From: Amphibalanus amphitrite | Taxonomy: Eukaryota > Arthropoda > Thecostraca > Balanomorpha > Balanidae | Reading direction: 5' to 3' | DNA: 64,000 nt | Assembly (NCBI RefSeq): GCF_019059575.1 | Contig: NW_024882033.1 | Location: forward strand, 372,001-436,000 | Part shown: piece after piece, positions 26,480 through 36,950 of the stretch | Position numbering within the stretch: position 1 is the stretch's first letter | Layout: every line of letters begins with the position of its first letter | Notes under the pieces: generated by a model | What the model was told of the DNA's origin: nothing | The model's input: the letters and a program-made list of their open reading frames with translations, nothing else | Database searches by the model: none | Program-made: the position numbers and the translations under genes

Positions 26480-27120
26480 TCGGTAAGGGAGCTATGGGAT
26501 TTCGCTCTGTGTGCAGTGGTGCTTATTTTGCATTTTGGGAGTGCTCACCCTTGTGGGACATTTCGCTTCCCAGGGGCACTATAGATCGTGGTGGGCCGTC
26601 TCCACCGCGGTCCATGAGCGCGGCCCGGTAATGATTGTTGATGCCGATGGGGTCCGAGCGGCCGGGTGCCACGTGCCGGCCCGCGGGGCAGGTCGGCGAC
26701 CCCACCCGACCCGCAGTCGCCGCTCGCACCACCGCGCCGCCGGCCTACAGGCAAATCCCATCCGCCCGGGGCGCGGGCAAGTTGGCCCGATTGCTGACTG
26801 ATGTGCGGCGATGCCCGACGCCGAATCCCAGGTGCAGCACCATTGATCTGGCTCGGCCAATGGGCGGCCTGCACGGCGGTGACGTCACGCCGGTGGGGAA
26901 CAGGTGCCGGGTGGCCGGCGGCCGCCGCAGACTGCCTGGGGCGACGGCGCGGCGCGGCCGGCGGCGGCGGCTGGCTGCGGTCAATACTCGGCGCCACCGC
27001 AGCTCAGGTGAGACGCCAACCCATCGAGCACCTCTGCCGGCCTGCTGGGAGAACCGGCGGGCAGCACAATTTGTACCCACCTACCGAGCGACTCTGAGCG
27101 GGTCCGATGGCTAGTTACTA
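26480..27120. promoter_or_regulatory. CpG-rich block
   Basis: About 600 bp of GC-rich sequence with ORFs on both strands and no recognisable protein domain. Possible promoter or first exon; strand unknown. Confidence 0.25.
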
Positions 27121-27329
27121 TTTGTGGCTGGTCTTCAGGGAGCGAAGTGCGAACACCGTCAAGACAGACGTTTGTTGTGAACATATAGCTGGTGTGCAGT
27201 AACTTTGGATGTTTCCGGTTGATGCATTTTATGCCATTGATGTTATCATTATTACGTCCACGTCATTGAGATAGAACTTGCTAGGTCAGCTTGGATATTT
27301 GACTCCGGGCCAAGGTCATGAGCTGAGGC

Positions 27330-27489
27330 CAGTTTTACCAACAGAAAAATAGCCACCTGCCGGAATTTTTTGCCTAAGGACCACCTCACATACGGAGCGT
27401 GAACGGTAAAGCCCTATCCGCTTACCTGCCCATCGCGTTTACGCGTTTACGACTCCGTATGTGAAGCGGTCTTCAGGCAAAAAAAAAAG
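27330..27489. mobile_element. fold-back MITE, copy 2 (right end truncated)
   Basis: Begins CAGTTTTACCAACAGAAAAA, as copy 1 at 2289-2474. It keeps both inner arms (CATACGGAGCGTGAACGGTA and CTCCGTATGTGAAGCGGTC) but lacks about the last 35 bp of the right arm. Confidence 0.75.
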
Positions 27490-28444
27490 TTGACCGTAAC
27501 TAACATGAACGCATCCAATGTGTTAATTCCTCAATCTCAATTCTCAACAGAAGCCATCAGAACGATGCGATTGGCAAGAATGGCTCCGTCGAGTGAAACG
27601 CAATTTAGCCTTCTCTCATTGAGTTTTTCACAACCCATGTGCCTGAAGAAATGGCTGAAATATTGACCTTATGTGAGGTCGCCATAGGGTATGTTGCACC
27701 ATACAGCACCAAACAGCACTATCGGATGCTGTTTGTCGTGCGACTGACTACATGCGAAATATGCTTCATCAGCAATGCATCCATCAATGACTATTTCTTA
27801 TTGTTGTTAAAGTTGCGGAATCTGTTTGTAGTTTGTACTGCCAAGAGAACGAATGCGTCTGTTTCCTACTGATTGGAAAGAGTTGACAATGGTCGATATG
27901 GTGTTATGTAATTTGTTTATGCGGCTAGTCTAGAGTCAGCGCGTCTTGCACTCATAGAATAAGCCTAGGCATGGAGCTTGTAAAAAAAGGTAAGGGAAAA
28001 CAAACATCTCAAATAGTTACGTTTGACGCGCCTTCTCTCATTATAGAGGAAAATTCAGGAGAAATTATTGCTTTGACTGAGCCATTTCTGATGGCTTCAG
28101 TACACTGTAAAAAATATTGACTAGCCCCTCGTCAAATGATTCTCAACGCTAAATGTCGGGGGTACAGACTAGTTTTGCATCCTACTTTTGACACACGCTG
28201 CGAGCCCCTGGCTTGTTTTGTGTTCGTCAGATGACAGTTACCAGGTGTCGGTTAGTTTTTACCACGTCCCAAAAATAGCTGGAGCGTTTCTGCCTTGTTT
28301 TGGAAGCAGGTCCTCGTTAATGCTGTGTATGATAACAAAGTACCTACAATAATAACCTACAATTGTAGTAACAATAATAACGAAAAACAATGTCAAAACG
28401 AGGGCGGCTTGTTTAGTGACGATGTTCAAAAGAAGCATCGCACT
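27490..28444. other. intergenic, nothing recognised
   Basis: AT-rich. ACACTGTAAAAAAT at 28102 resembles a transposon terminus, but no matching right end was found. Confidence 0.35.
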
Positions 28445-28810
28445 GAAAACTTTTTTACCATTTCCTGAAGGGTAAACCCGCCATAGCATGGTAGCTTGAC
28501 ACACAGACGTTTTTTACCACCTTCCAGATGGTAAATTTTACTCTTTCATGAAGAGTAAACTCGCCAGGGAGGGGTAACATGACACACATACGTTTTTTAC
28601 CATCTTCTGAATGGTAAACTCTTTTGATTTACTCTTGTCTAGAGTGTAACATTTTTTGGGTTACACTCTTTGAAAGGGTAAATCTTTAACGGAACCCTTT
28701 TTTAGGGAGTAACGCATCATCTACTCTGTGCTTTACCCTCCTACAGAGAGTATATTCTTATGGCCTACCCTTTGCCACATGGTAATGTTTACTCTTTCCT
28801 TTAGTGCAAA
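28445..28810. repeat. array of short hairpins (TTTACCA...TGGTAAA)
   Basis: Units starting TTTTTTACCA recur at about 28449, 28510 and 28591. Each is followed by its complement (TGGTAAA), and TTTACTCT/AGAGTAAA pairs lie between them. Many 8- to 14-bp inverted repeats are packed into 360 bp. Non-coding. It may be the subterminal zone of an unrecognised DNA transposon. Confidence 0.65.
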
Positions 28811-30900
28811 CCCCCCAGAGGATGGTAACAGACCCACAGACGCTTCCTTCAGAAGCTTCACGAAGCTTCTGTTAGCCGGAGCTCACCAACTAAAAAAAAA
28901 AATGTTTCAAGAGCAACAATGTAGGTATATTTGGCTTCCGTCCGTACATACAATACGAGGGGCACACCAACCATGAACATTGTGAGACTCTTCACTTATT
29001 CATACAAATTTATACAAAGCGTTCAGCAATGCACAAGCGGTAAATAAACACCACGATACAACTTGAATGCAATTTGAATATGAATACAAGACATTCAGCG
29101 CCCTCATATTGGATTAGGCAGAGCGCACAATATTTGAAGTGAGCGACGGCGTTCCTGGGTGGTCGCCCGTCTGCGTGAGATAATGAGACTGGATCACTAC
29201 AGTGCAAGGCTTTTTCAAAGTCACCAACAAAATGCATAAACTTGTAGCATCACAACAAAATTAATGTACGTACTCACAACACTAGGCCACGTGGCCGTGC
29301 ACGGGGTCCTGTTAACCAGGTCAAATTAGCACCACTCAACGGCACGCAATGCTCTAGCACATCGGTACTTACAATAAAATGTCCACAGAGGCTCTATAGG
29401 CGATGAACAACACACAAGCACAATCACCAAAGGCCACGCCGCGCGGCACCGACACTGCTCACACCCGCTCTCGGAGACCAACGGCCGAAAACTGACAGAT
29501 GCGCGCGGCCTTCAAACCGCAAACGGCCGATCTCGTTTCTGATTGGCTGATTGTTTCCATTTCAAATATCATCTTCACGAGGGTAAACAAGATCCACGCA
29601 TGAAACGACTATCTGTACCCGAGTCACGATACCCAGGAGGAAAGAGTTTTCGTGATGTTCTGGATCGCGAGAGTAATATTGATATTTACATGGTAATAAT
29701 ACTCTTCGCTGGCGAATAAGTTCATATTAACCACGTACCGTTACTATGCACATAATGGTAGCAGCGAGTTACCCTTTCAATATACTATTATCTTGCGGGT
29801 TTGATGAAAATGAACTCTCCAGGAGGTAGTAAAAAAGTTTTGAGTGCGTCTTGTTCCTACTTAACGAATGAAGCTCAAACTAGGTCAAAACTAGGGGCCC
29901 AACTAGGCCCTAATCAACCCATAGTCAGATGACCAGCAGATCCTACGCCGCCCAATCCAGTCATCGAATTTGCCAGCGAATTCGTTTGAAGACCATCATA
30001 TTATTAAATATCGGTGGTCTTCAAACGAAATCCCTTACCAGTTTGATGACGAATTCATCCGGCCCATTCCAAAAACGCTCAAGATAAAATGAAAGTGTAT
30101 TTCTGAAATAATATGCTTTCTTGCAATGCACCTTTCGTATATCAAGCGAATCTTTCACTTCCAGCGCCCGTTTACAGTTATCAATAGAATCAGAAGCATG
30201 CACATACCTATCGATAGATCTGAACCTAAGAACACAGACGACATTTTGTAGAGTACCTGTCTGAGCCTATGCAGTGGAGCCCGTGAGCCGCCCAACCGCA
30301 GCTGCCTCATGAACTTGATGATAGGTCTGAACCTCAGATTGGCCAGAGCTTGGCCGTCAATAACCAGCTTATTTATATCCACAGTTGTAGTGACTTAGGG
30401 TTTGGAATTTGCCAAACCTAAGTTTTGATTACCAAGAGAAGTTTTGTACTTCTTGCACTTGCCCTTTCTTCATAACTTTGGCGGAAATCGTCGTAGTGAA
30501 ACTTCAGTGTTCCGTTAGCTGTCGGTTCTTGAGAGAGTTGGCCAGGCCGGACACCGGGGGCGGCTCCACAACTTTCGAAAAATTAAACCTAAGTCCTATT
30601 GCACTGCATGGAGAGCAATTCATTTAAAATCGCTCTTGTTTCGCCCCCCCCCCTCGACAACTTTGCAAACGTCTCTGCGCGATTTGGTTGAGAATAATGG
30701 CTTATGGCAAGTTATTGAATCAGAACGTCGATCACTGCAGGTCATATATCGGCAAGCAATTCTTCATAACTAGACACTGCACAAATGGAAACGATACAGG
30801 TTTGCCCAGTGATAAACACTCGCACTGCACAGACTCGCGCACCCCCGACCGAACGCGGCACGGCACAGCGCAACAGCTGGCGCCAAAATTTGGCACGAGG
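28811..30900. other. intergenic with scattered inverted repeats
   Basis: Holds a TTCGTTTGAAGACC hairpin (29981-30029) and two short minus-strand open stretches (30155-30382 and 30021-30203) with possible donors (CAG|GTACTC and CTG|GTAAGG). Neither stretch has a recognisable domain. GC-rich patches at 29440-29530 are unassigned. Confidence 0.3.
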
Positions 30901-30905
30901 GACTT

Positions 30906-32324
30906 TTGTACAAATGTAGACATGAATTTGGCATCATTGACTCACTTTATGACTGGCTAAAATCATACCTATCCGACAGACGACAACGAGTCCAGATCGG
31001 CGACACTTATTCAAAAACGGAAATTATTAATGCTGGATGCCCACAGGGTTCGGTGTTGGGTCCTCTCTTGGCACTTATTTACCTTAATAACCTCTCTACT
31101 AAGACACAAAACGATATTTTATTTTTCGCAGACGACGTATCGCTTTATGCATCCCATACAAAGCATAATTTGAATGTAGCGCAAACATCATTACAAAACG
31201 ATCTTAACGAAATACAAAAATACGGAGAAGAATGGGCGATAACTTTCAACATTAGCAAAACAATACAACAGACATTTTCACGCAGTCAGCAAAACACACC
31301 ACCTGCTCTTACATTTGGGGACGATATAATACCTATCCACGAAAATCACGCTCATCTTGGAATGACCTTTTCAAAAGACTTACGATTTCATCAGCATATC
31401 AATGAAATTTGCAAAAAGGTAAACAGAACCCTGAACCCATTGTATTCCATTGCTCCGTACATCCCCAGGGAAATTTTAGATCAAATTTACAAAACATACA
31501 CGAGACCACATTTTGACTTTTACGACACTGTTTATGACGGACACATTACGCTCCAGGACGCACAGAGACTTGAAGTTTTACAAAACAGAGCTGCTCGTCT
31601 TGTGACTGGCACCTTATTTAGAACACCGACCGACAAGTTGTTGAGAGATTTAGGCTGGGACAAGTTAAAAACAAGAAGAAAGATACACAAAATAACATTA
31701 TACCACACACTCAACAACCGCATGCAAAACACACCCAGCTATATCCGATCAATCATACCGGACACCCGCTCACAAAGGACAGGAAGAGACTTGCGAAATC
31801 ACAGCAACCACACAATCCAACCACACCGCACCGCATCCTACCAATCCTCGTTCTTTCTATCAACAGCTAAAACATGGAACCACCTCCCAGAATCATTAAG
31901 ATCCTTGTCTCAAACATCCTTCAAAAAAGAAATCCTTCAGCGACTAGGGGTGCCCAAACCCCCAGACTACTACAAAATTGGCTCTAAGACCGGAAATATT
32001 TTACATACCCGATTAAGAACTGATATGTCTTGCTTAAACTCACATCTATTTCAAATAAACAAAACAGATACGCCTGAATGTTCTTGTGGTCATTTCAAAG
32101 AAGATGTACGTCACTACGTACTATTCTGCCAAAATTATGATGCCCAAAGAAAAGAACTAATCGATAACGCTTCTCGTATTCTCGGAGAGAATTTTGCAAA
32201 CTATTCACCTGACCGGAAATTCAACATGCTAATTCACGGAGATCGCTTGAGTGGCGAGGGCAGTCGTGATATGGCACACATCTTCCAAACCTTTTTAACT
32301 AAAACAAGCAGATTTTCGAAGTAA
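30906..32324 (+). CDS. LINE reverse transcriptase, C-terminal 472 residues
   Basis: Open for 472 codons. Shows the RT motifs CPQGSVLGPLLALIYLNNL (about residues 44-62), the catalytic FADDVSLY (about 73-80) and the thumb region. A C-terminal Cys/His cluster, ECSCG...HYVLFC, lies at about 414-432. The N-terminal endonuclease and RT motifs before GSVLGP are missing. The architecture fits Jockey/CR1-group LINEs, but the clade is uncertain. There are no internal stops, which suggests a fairly young copy. Confidence 0.88.
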   Translation: MYKCRHEFGIIDSLYDWLKSYLSDRRQRVQIGDTYSKTEIINAGCPQGSVLGPLLALIYLNNLSTKTQNDILFFADDVSLYASHTKHNLNVAQTSLQNDLNEIQKYGEEWAITFNISKTIQQTFSRSQQNTPPALTFGDDIIPIHENHAHLGMTFSKDLRFHQHINEICKKVNRTLNPLYSIAPYIPREILDQIYKTYTRPHFDFYDTVYDGHITLQDAQRLEVLQNRAARLVTGTLFRTPTDKLLRDLGWDKLKTRRKIHKITLYHTLNNRMQNTPSYIRSIIPDTRSQRTGRDLRNHSNHTIQPHRTASYQSSFFLSTAKTWNHLPESLRSLSQTSFKKEILQRLGVPKPPDYYKIGSKTGNILHTRLRTDMSCLNSHLFQINKTDTPECSCGHFKEDVRHYVLFCQNYDAQRKELIDNASRILGENFANYSPDRKFNMLIHGDRLSGEGSRDMAHIFQTFLTKTSRFSK

Positions 32325-32457
32325 TCAATTGATTTATTCAAAATTTCATCATGCGATCCCGTGAGCTAGGCGGCTGTTGGAACCATCAAAATTTACCGCT
32401 CATGAGCGACTGGCCAGCGGCGGCGGCGGTTGTTTCACATGTTTTATCTTATGTTTC

Positions 32458-32501
32458 AGAGTGGTGCCTCGAGTCAAGCGATTGCGCTTTTGCACCACTC
32501 T
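32458..32501 (+). ncRNA. LINE 3'-UTR hairpin, copy 1
   Basis: AGAGTGGTGC pairs with GCACCACTCT around a loop starting CTCGAGTCAAGC. The same loop pattern with a different but complementary stem occurs at 47748-47797. The RNA may be the recognition signal for the LINE reverse transcriptase; that function is inferred. Confidence 0.6.
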
Positions 32502-32640
32502 GCTATCACGCTTATGTTGTTAATTATTGTACTGTATGTTTCATTGATTATGCTTTATTTCTTATGTATGTTTGGTTCCTTAATAAACATTGTGTGTGTG
32601 TGTGTGTGTGTGTGGAACGCATTAAGTGAAGGATTCACAG

Positions 32641-33395
32641 GTGCGCAACTTTATTGCGAACAATAAAAACCTACCGCAAACGATTAAAAAAAAAGTTTTA
32701 GGGCAATCGGAAATACAAATGTATTGACTTATAGAAATAAAATTGTCATTCACCTTCCAAATAACCCAACAATTTATTTGCCGTAAAAAGTGTCTGGAAA
32801 TGGAAAGTTGCTAACATGATTCAGCAAGTAGGGAAACGCAGCCGCTACCTGGCGAATAATCTCAGGCTGGTTTAGTGACGAGTGCATTGCTACGGCTTGT
32901 TCCTCAACCTTCACAGATTACTATGACAAAACTACCCCTAGTATTTTGATCATCCTGAGGCTGGCTTTCACCTAATAATTTGATGAGGGTCTTCCTTGTT
33001 TCGGATTGAGGCGAAAACAAACGTCAAACAACCTTGATAGTTAATTCAGCACTTCAAAACAAAGGTACGCCTAGGGTATCATTACAATACCGGATCATAA
33101 CGATCTGGATAGTTCTCAGCCTGTAAGCTAACTAAGCGGTAACTAGTCAAGTGGTAGGTACCGGAAGCATTGACAACCTGGTGACTGTTTCGAGACCCTT
33201 GTTTTGACACATAGCTCGTCAATATTTTTTACAGATATGCACTATGCATTCTACAGATGGTTTTAGTGACTTGCTTGGAGCTCACAATAAATAACCTTAT
33301 TTACCCAACAAGCAATTAGCAGTTAGATAAGCAATTACTGAACACTAACCCTTTTTGGCATATCCAAGTAATCGATTTCAATTAAACGACTCCTG
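32641..33395. other. intergenic, nothing recognised
   Basis: AT-rich, no ORF or repeat family recognised. Confidence 0.4.
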
Positions 33396-33404
33396 GGCCC
33401 AATC

Positions 33405-33444
33405 TTACCAAATGCCGTGAATGCGCATTCACGGCATTTGGTAA
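33405..33444. repeat. 40-bp perfect palindrome
   Basis: TTACCAAATGCCGTGAATGC followed directly by its exact reverse complement, with no spacer. Confidence 0.97.
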
Positions 33445-33487
33445 CATTCGGAACAATTTCACATTCACTTATTCATTCGTTCAGGCA

Positions 33488-33558
33488 ACATACATACATA
33501 CATACATACATACATACATACATACATACATACATACATACATACATACATACATACA
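33488..33558. repeat. (CATA)n microsatellite
   Basis: About 17 uninterrupted tetranucleotide units. The Thr/Tyr/Ile ORF over it is an artefact. Confidence 0.97.
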
Positions 33559-33616
33559 ACAATGATAATCATTCACGCCATCAAAATCATTGGACAAGAT
33601 TAGCTGGATGTAAATA

Positions 33617-34541
33617 GGGGAAGCGGGGGTAGCACCGCCATGTGGGAAACACCGCCATCCTCTCTATCGGCAAAACTCTGAATTGTAAATGTAAACACCC
33701 GCCATTTCGGTGTCCGAACGGAAACGGGACGCCGCGTGAGGTAGGTTTCGCTAAGATTTATTTGATTTTGAGATCGCAATTGCCCATTTTGTGAATTTCA
33801 AACCATCGTTGTAATCATTTGGCATGTTTGAGCAGCAAGTAAGTCGTCATTTCAAGTCAAAATGCCTTGATTTTTACGTTAAATTTGAGGGCATGAAGTG
33901 CTCTTTATTGAGAAAGGAATTACAGAAGAATCGCGTCCCGGCTTGTTTTGCTGTCGGGGCGTTGTCGGTCCATGACTATGAGTAGGGTAACACCGCCATG
34001 CTCGGCGGTGCTACCCCAAGGGGTGGCAAAATGGATAAAGCCGCAATGATGATTCACTCAGCTCGGAGAAGAGCTTTAGTTAGGCCGCAAACGTCGTCTG
34101 TTTTTTAACCTCACGTTTGACTTCACTGGATGTTTCGAAATAAACGTGAATTTGTCATGCTTTGTATGCATATTGTCCGCAACAAACAGTCTGACCTGTG
34201 ACAAACTAACAACCAATTCTTGTGTGTCTTATATGAGTTTAAGTTACTATTTCAGACAGCAGTAACGCTTCCAAGGGTGGCTGTCACCGTAAGGCCGATC
34301 TTTGGATAACATCGCCATCAGTGGCGGTGCTACCCGCACATTTTTTGGAGGACGAAAAATGCAGGACTTGTTTTCGACGTCTGTAAAGTAGCGAAATTTT
34401 ATAATGGAGCGCTGGAAACTATGCCAACATGTAGGAAAACATTCCTACTTTCACATGAATGCAAAAGAGCTTCGTTTTTACTGCGCATATCAGCTCGGTG
34501 AGCAGAAATGCTTAAGGTGGCGGTGCTCCCCCCGCTTCCCC
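33617..34541 (+). mobile_element. TA-flanked 925-bp element, copy A (GGGGAAGCGGGGG ends)
   Basis: Inverted ends GGGGAAGCGGGGGTAGCACC and GGTGCTCCCCCCGCTTCCCC are flanked by TA on both sides, as in Tc1/mariner or pogo-type insertions. The GGGTAGCACCGCCA motif recurs inside in both orientations (33985-34015 and 34305-34335). It holds a short ORF shared with copy B (48640-49562, opposite orientation). No DDE transposase, so it is non-autonomous. Confidence 0.88.
33824..33985 (+). pseudogene. short ORF of element A, unknown protein
   Basis: 53 codons starting MFEQQVSRHFKSKCLDFYVK and ending at TAG. It aligns with the 84-codon ORF of copy B over KFEGMKC, RKEL, KNRVPACF and VGALS. Past the TAG the same frame continues to match copy B (GNTAMLGGAT, KMDKAA), so the TAG is a premature stop. 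The protein is unrecognised; it may be a transposase or captured exon remnant. Confidence 0.5.
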
Positions 34542-34624
34542 TAAAAAGGATATCTATGATATCAGTGCCGTAAACTCTGGCCAGTGCTGCCAAATCCTAT
34601 TTACGGCATTGGTAAGATTGGGCC

Positions 34625-35450
34625 TAATCGGTGGTAGGTAACTTACCTGTACGATATGACCTTAGGAGGATGTTCCTTGCTTTGGGCGCGATATATCCTC
34701 GCTGCTGGGTGCGCCCTGTCACTCAAATTCATCATAAGCATGTTCCTTCCCAAAGGGTCAAGCCACCTATTATGCCAAAAGGGGATCAGGCAATATGCGC
34801 GCGATAAACTGCGGAATTTAAATTCTGCCATAGACCGGGCATTGCGCGATCGGAGGGTGGAGGGCAGGGCTAACGCAACAAGCTCTGCTTAGCTAGGCTC
34901 TGTTCTTGTGAATCCTTCAATTCAAAAAGTTAGGGAAAAATTTATATATAAATATAAACAAATGGTCACGTTAAATGGGGTCAAGAGCAATCATCTGAAC
35001 ATTTTTGTTACTGCTTATGAATGAAAATGATCCGAATAATGACATTGGGCATGCGGCATCTTGATAGTGGCGTGGGCACTATTTCCTGACTGGGGGGGGG
35101 GGGCACACTTGATATTCCCTTGTATCATTTCATTGCAAAAATCAACTTGGGGTAATCCCAGATCTAGTTTTCTCAACGGTTTAAGGACATTCATTTCTAA
35201 TCTTTTTCACCAATAAGAAGAAGCAAAAAACTTTTTTAAGTTACAACTTATTCCGTCTTAGCTGAGCCAAGTAATAACCTATTTGGTCACTTGGAACAAA
35301 GTTATGATTACATAGATATCGCATTCGACTGTCGTCAGGGCTTTTTTTTTGGGGGGGGGCAACTCATGCTAAATCGGCTAACACTTCTCTGTCCAGGCTG
35401 ACGGTCACTCGAACCAAACAAACGCAGAGCGTGTCTCTTCAGGTCCACAG
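34625..35450. other. intergenic, nothing recognised
   Basis: AT-rich with two poly-G runs (35090-35104 and 35350-35360), which could be decayed hAT-like ends. No ORF with a recognised domain. Confidence 0.35.
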
Positions 35451-35573
35451 AGGGCTGTGGAGTCGGAGTTGGAGTCGGAGTCGGAGTTGGAGTCGGAGTT
35501 GGAGTCGATTTTTGAGGACGGAGTCGGAGTCAGAGTCGGAGTCACTTTAAAATCCATCGACTCCGCAGCCCTG
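35451..35573. mobile_element. GAGTCG-type hAT-like MITE
   Basis: AGGGCTGTGGAGTCGGAG at the left and GACTCCGCAGCCCTG at the right, with a (GAGTCG/GAGTTG)n interior. Ends are related to the element at 16838-20540. A target duplication was not clear here. Confidence 0.65.
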
Positions 35574-36039
35574 GCTTCCACCGGTCCCGGAGGGTTTTTG
35601 TGAAAAGTTACGGGGGCAGTGCCCCCACCGCCCCAAAGGTGTGGCCCAAATCCAATGCTCCCCGGTTCGCGCGCGTATGCATATTGAACATATCTATATG
35701 CGCTGAATAGTTCCAAGTTATCATCAGGCTATTTCGAAGCGATAAAGGGTAATTTTTTTCAATATTGCTTCGCAGCAAGTTCAATTCAAACATATCAAAA
35801 CATTTTAATTGCTTTACTAAGCGCCTGTTGGAAAACCTTAGTCGAAGCTTGCAATAGCGTTCCCTTCAGCATGCGTTTGACGGACGGTTAATTGACTTAT
35901 CCCTTTTACATTTTTTATTTGCAATAGGTTCATTCTAAATAGGCTAACCTAGTCCAAAACATTCGTTTCGCATACGGGACGAAACAACCGATCACGCATC
36001 GAAACGGCTCTTTAATTCTGAAAGTCAGTGACGTATTTA

Positions 36040-36950
36040 CCCTCGCCCGCACATGCCATTTTCCCATCCTAGAACGCACATGGGGGGGGGGGGGGGTGGT
36101 TGCCACCCCCCCCGCGCCATTTCGTTCCTGTTGGAGATAGAGCTTAGCAGTAAAGACCAAAAAGATTCTTTGGGAAGAGACAAATCCAATGATACCCAGT
36201 TTTACCTTCTCAGGTCAGTCATTGACCTTCCAGGTCAGGTCAAACTAAAAAATGTTGCTGTTTTGGGTCACCGTTGGATATCAAGTGTGCTGCTTATCAA
36301 ATACCGATGACGATGCTGTTTTCTGGTGCCAAGCCAGCTAGAACCTCTTTGTCACACTGCCCGACCAGAATTTTGCTGCTTAGGTCATTTCAGGTCAAGT
36401 TAGGTCAAGGTCAATTATATGTGTTTGTATGTCTGTGTGTGTCTGTGTTTATACTGATGTTTGCACCGATTGTTTTTGGGTCCATATTACATGAAATCAT
36501 GATCTGAGAAGCTTTTACCAAAAATGCAGCCAAAAAACTTCAAAAAAAGTAAATTCAGCTTGCCTAAAACGCAATTATCTTAGATGACCTAGGTTGACCT
36601 TGACCCTGACCTTGACCCCTGTACATCGTCGAACAACATGTTCCATGATAGGTGGGAGGTAAGACTGGCAAAAAAGGCCGAAATCAGGGTGTCAAAAGCT
36701 CATAAGGCCCATGGCAAACGCAAGATGTTGAGAATTGGCCATTTGGGTCATGACATGACCTGAAAAACAAGGTCATATCTCCGAAACCAAAAATCACAGA
36801 AACTTGAAATTTTCAGTGGACATCAAGAAAGGATAGAGGAGCAGCTATACGAAAAATCAGCCTTCTAGCTCTAAAAATGTCGAGTGCAGAGCAGAAAGAC
36901 TACCTGGGGGGGGGGTGGCAACCACCCCCCCCCCCATGTGCGGGCGAGGG
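36040..36950. mobile_element. AGGTCA-rich MITE, copy 2
   Basis: Perfect 16-bp inverted repeats CCCTCGCCCGCACATG / CATGTGCGGGCGAGGG flanked by TTTA on both sides. At 911 bp it nearly matches copy 1 (920 bp). Subterminal poly-G/poly-C runs pair with each other, and the interior is rich in AGGTCA half-sites (36205-36245, 36380-36415, 36585-36620). Non-coding. Confidence 0.85.

Larger units (their letters stand above)
30900..32640 (+). mobile_element. non-LTR retrotransposon (LINE), 5'-truncated
   Basis: Holds the C-terminal part of a reverse transcriptase ORF, a 3' UTR with a hairpin (32458-32501) and a (TG)n tail (about 32590-32614). The 5' end is lost within the RT domain, as is usual for LINE copies. 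A second, much shorter copy of the family is at 47325-47860. Confidence 0.9.
33396..34624. mobile_element. inverted-repeat element with GGCCCAATCTTACCA ends
   Basis: The left end GGCCCAATCTTACCAAATGC is mirrored at the right (GCATTGGTAAGATTGGGCC). The left arm runs into a 40-bp perfect palindrome (33405-33444). It contains a (CATA)n tract and the 925-bp TA-flanked element. No target duplication was found. Confidence 0.65.

Noticed and set aside
26545..27114. Overlapping ORFs in a CpG-rich block
   Set aside because: Open on both strands with Arg/Pro/Ala bias and no domain; typical of a GC-rich regulatory block.
33417..33617. Thr/Tyr/Ile-His repeat ORF
   Set aside because: Translation of the (CATA)n microsatellite.
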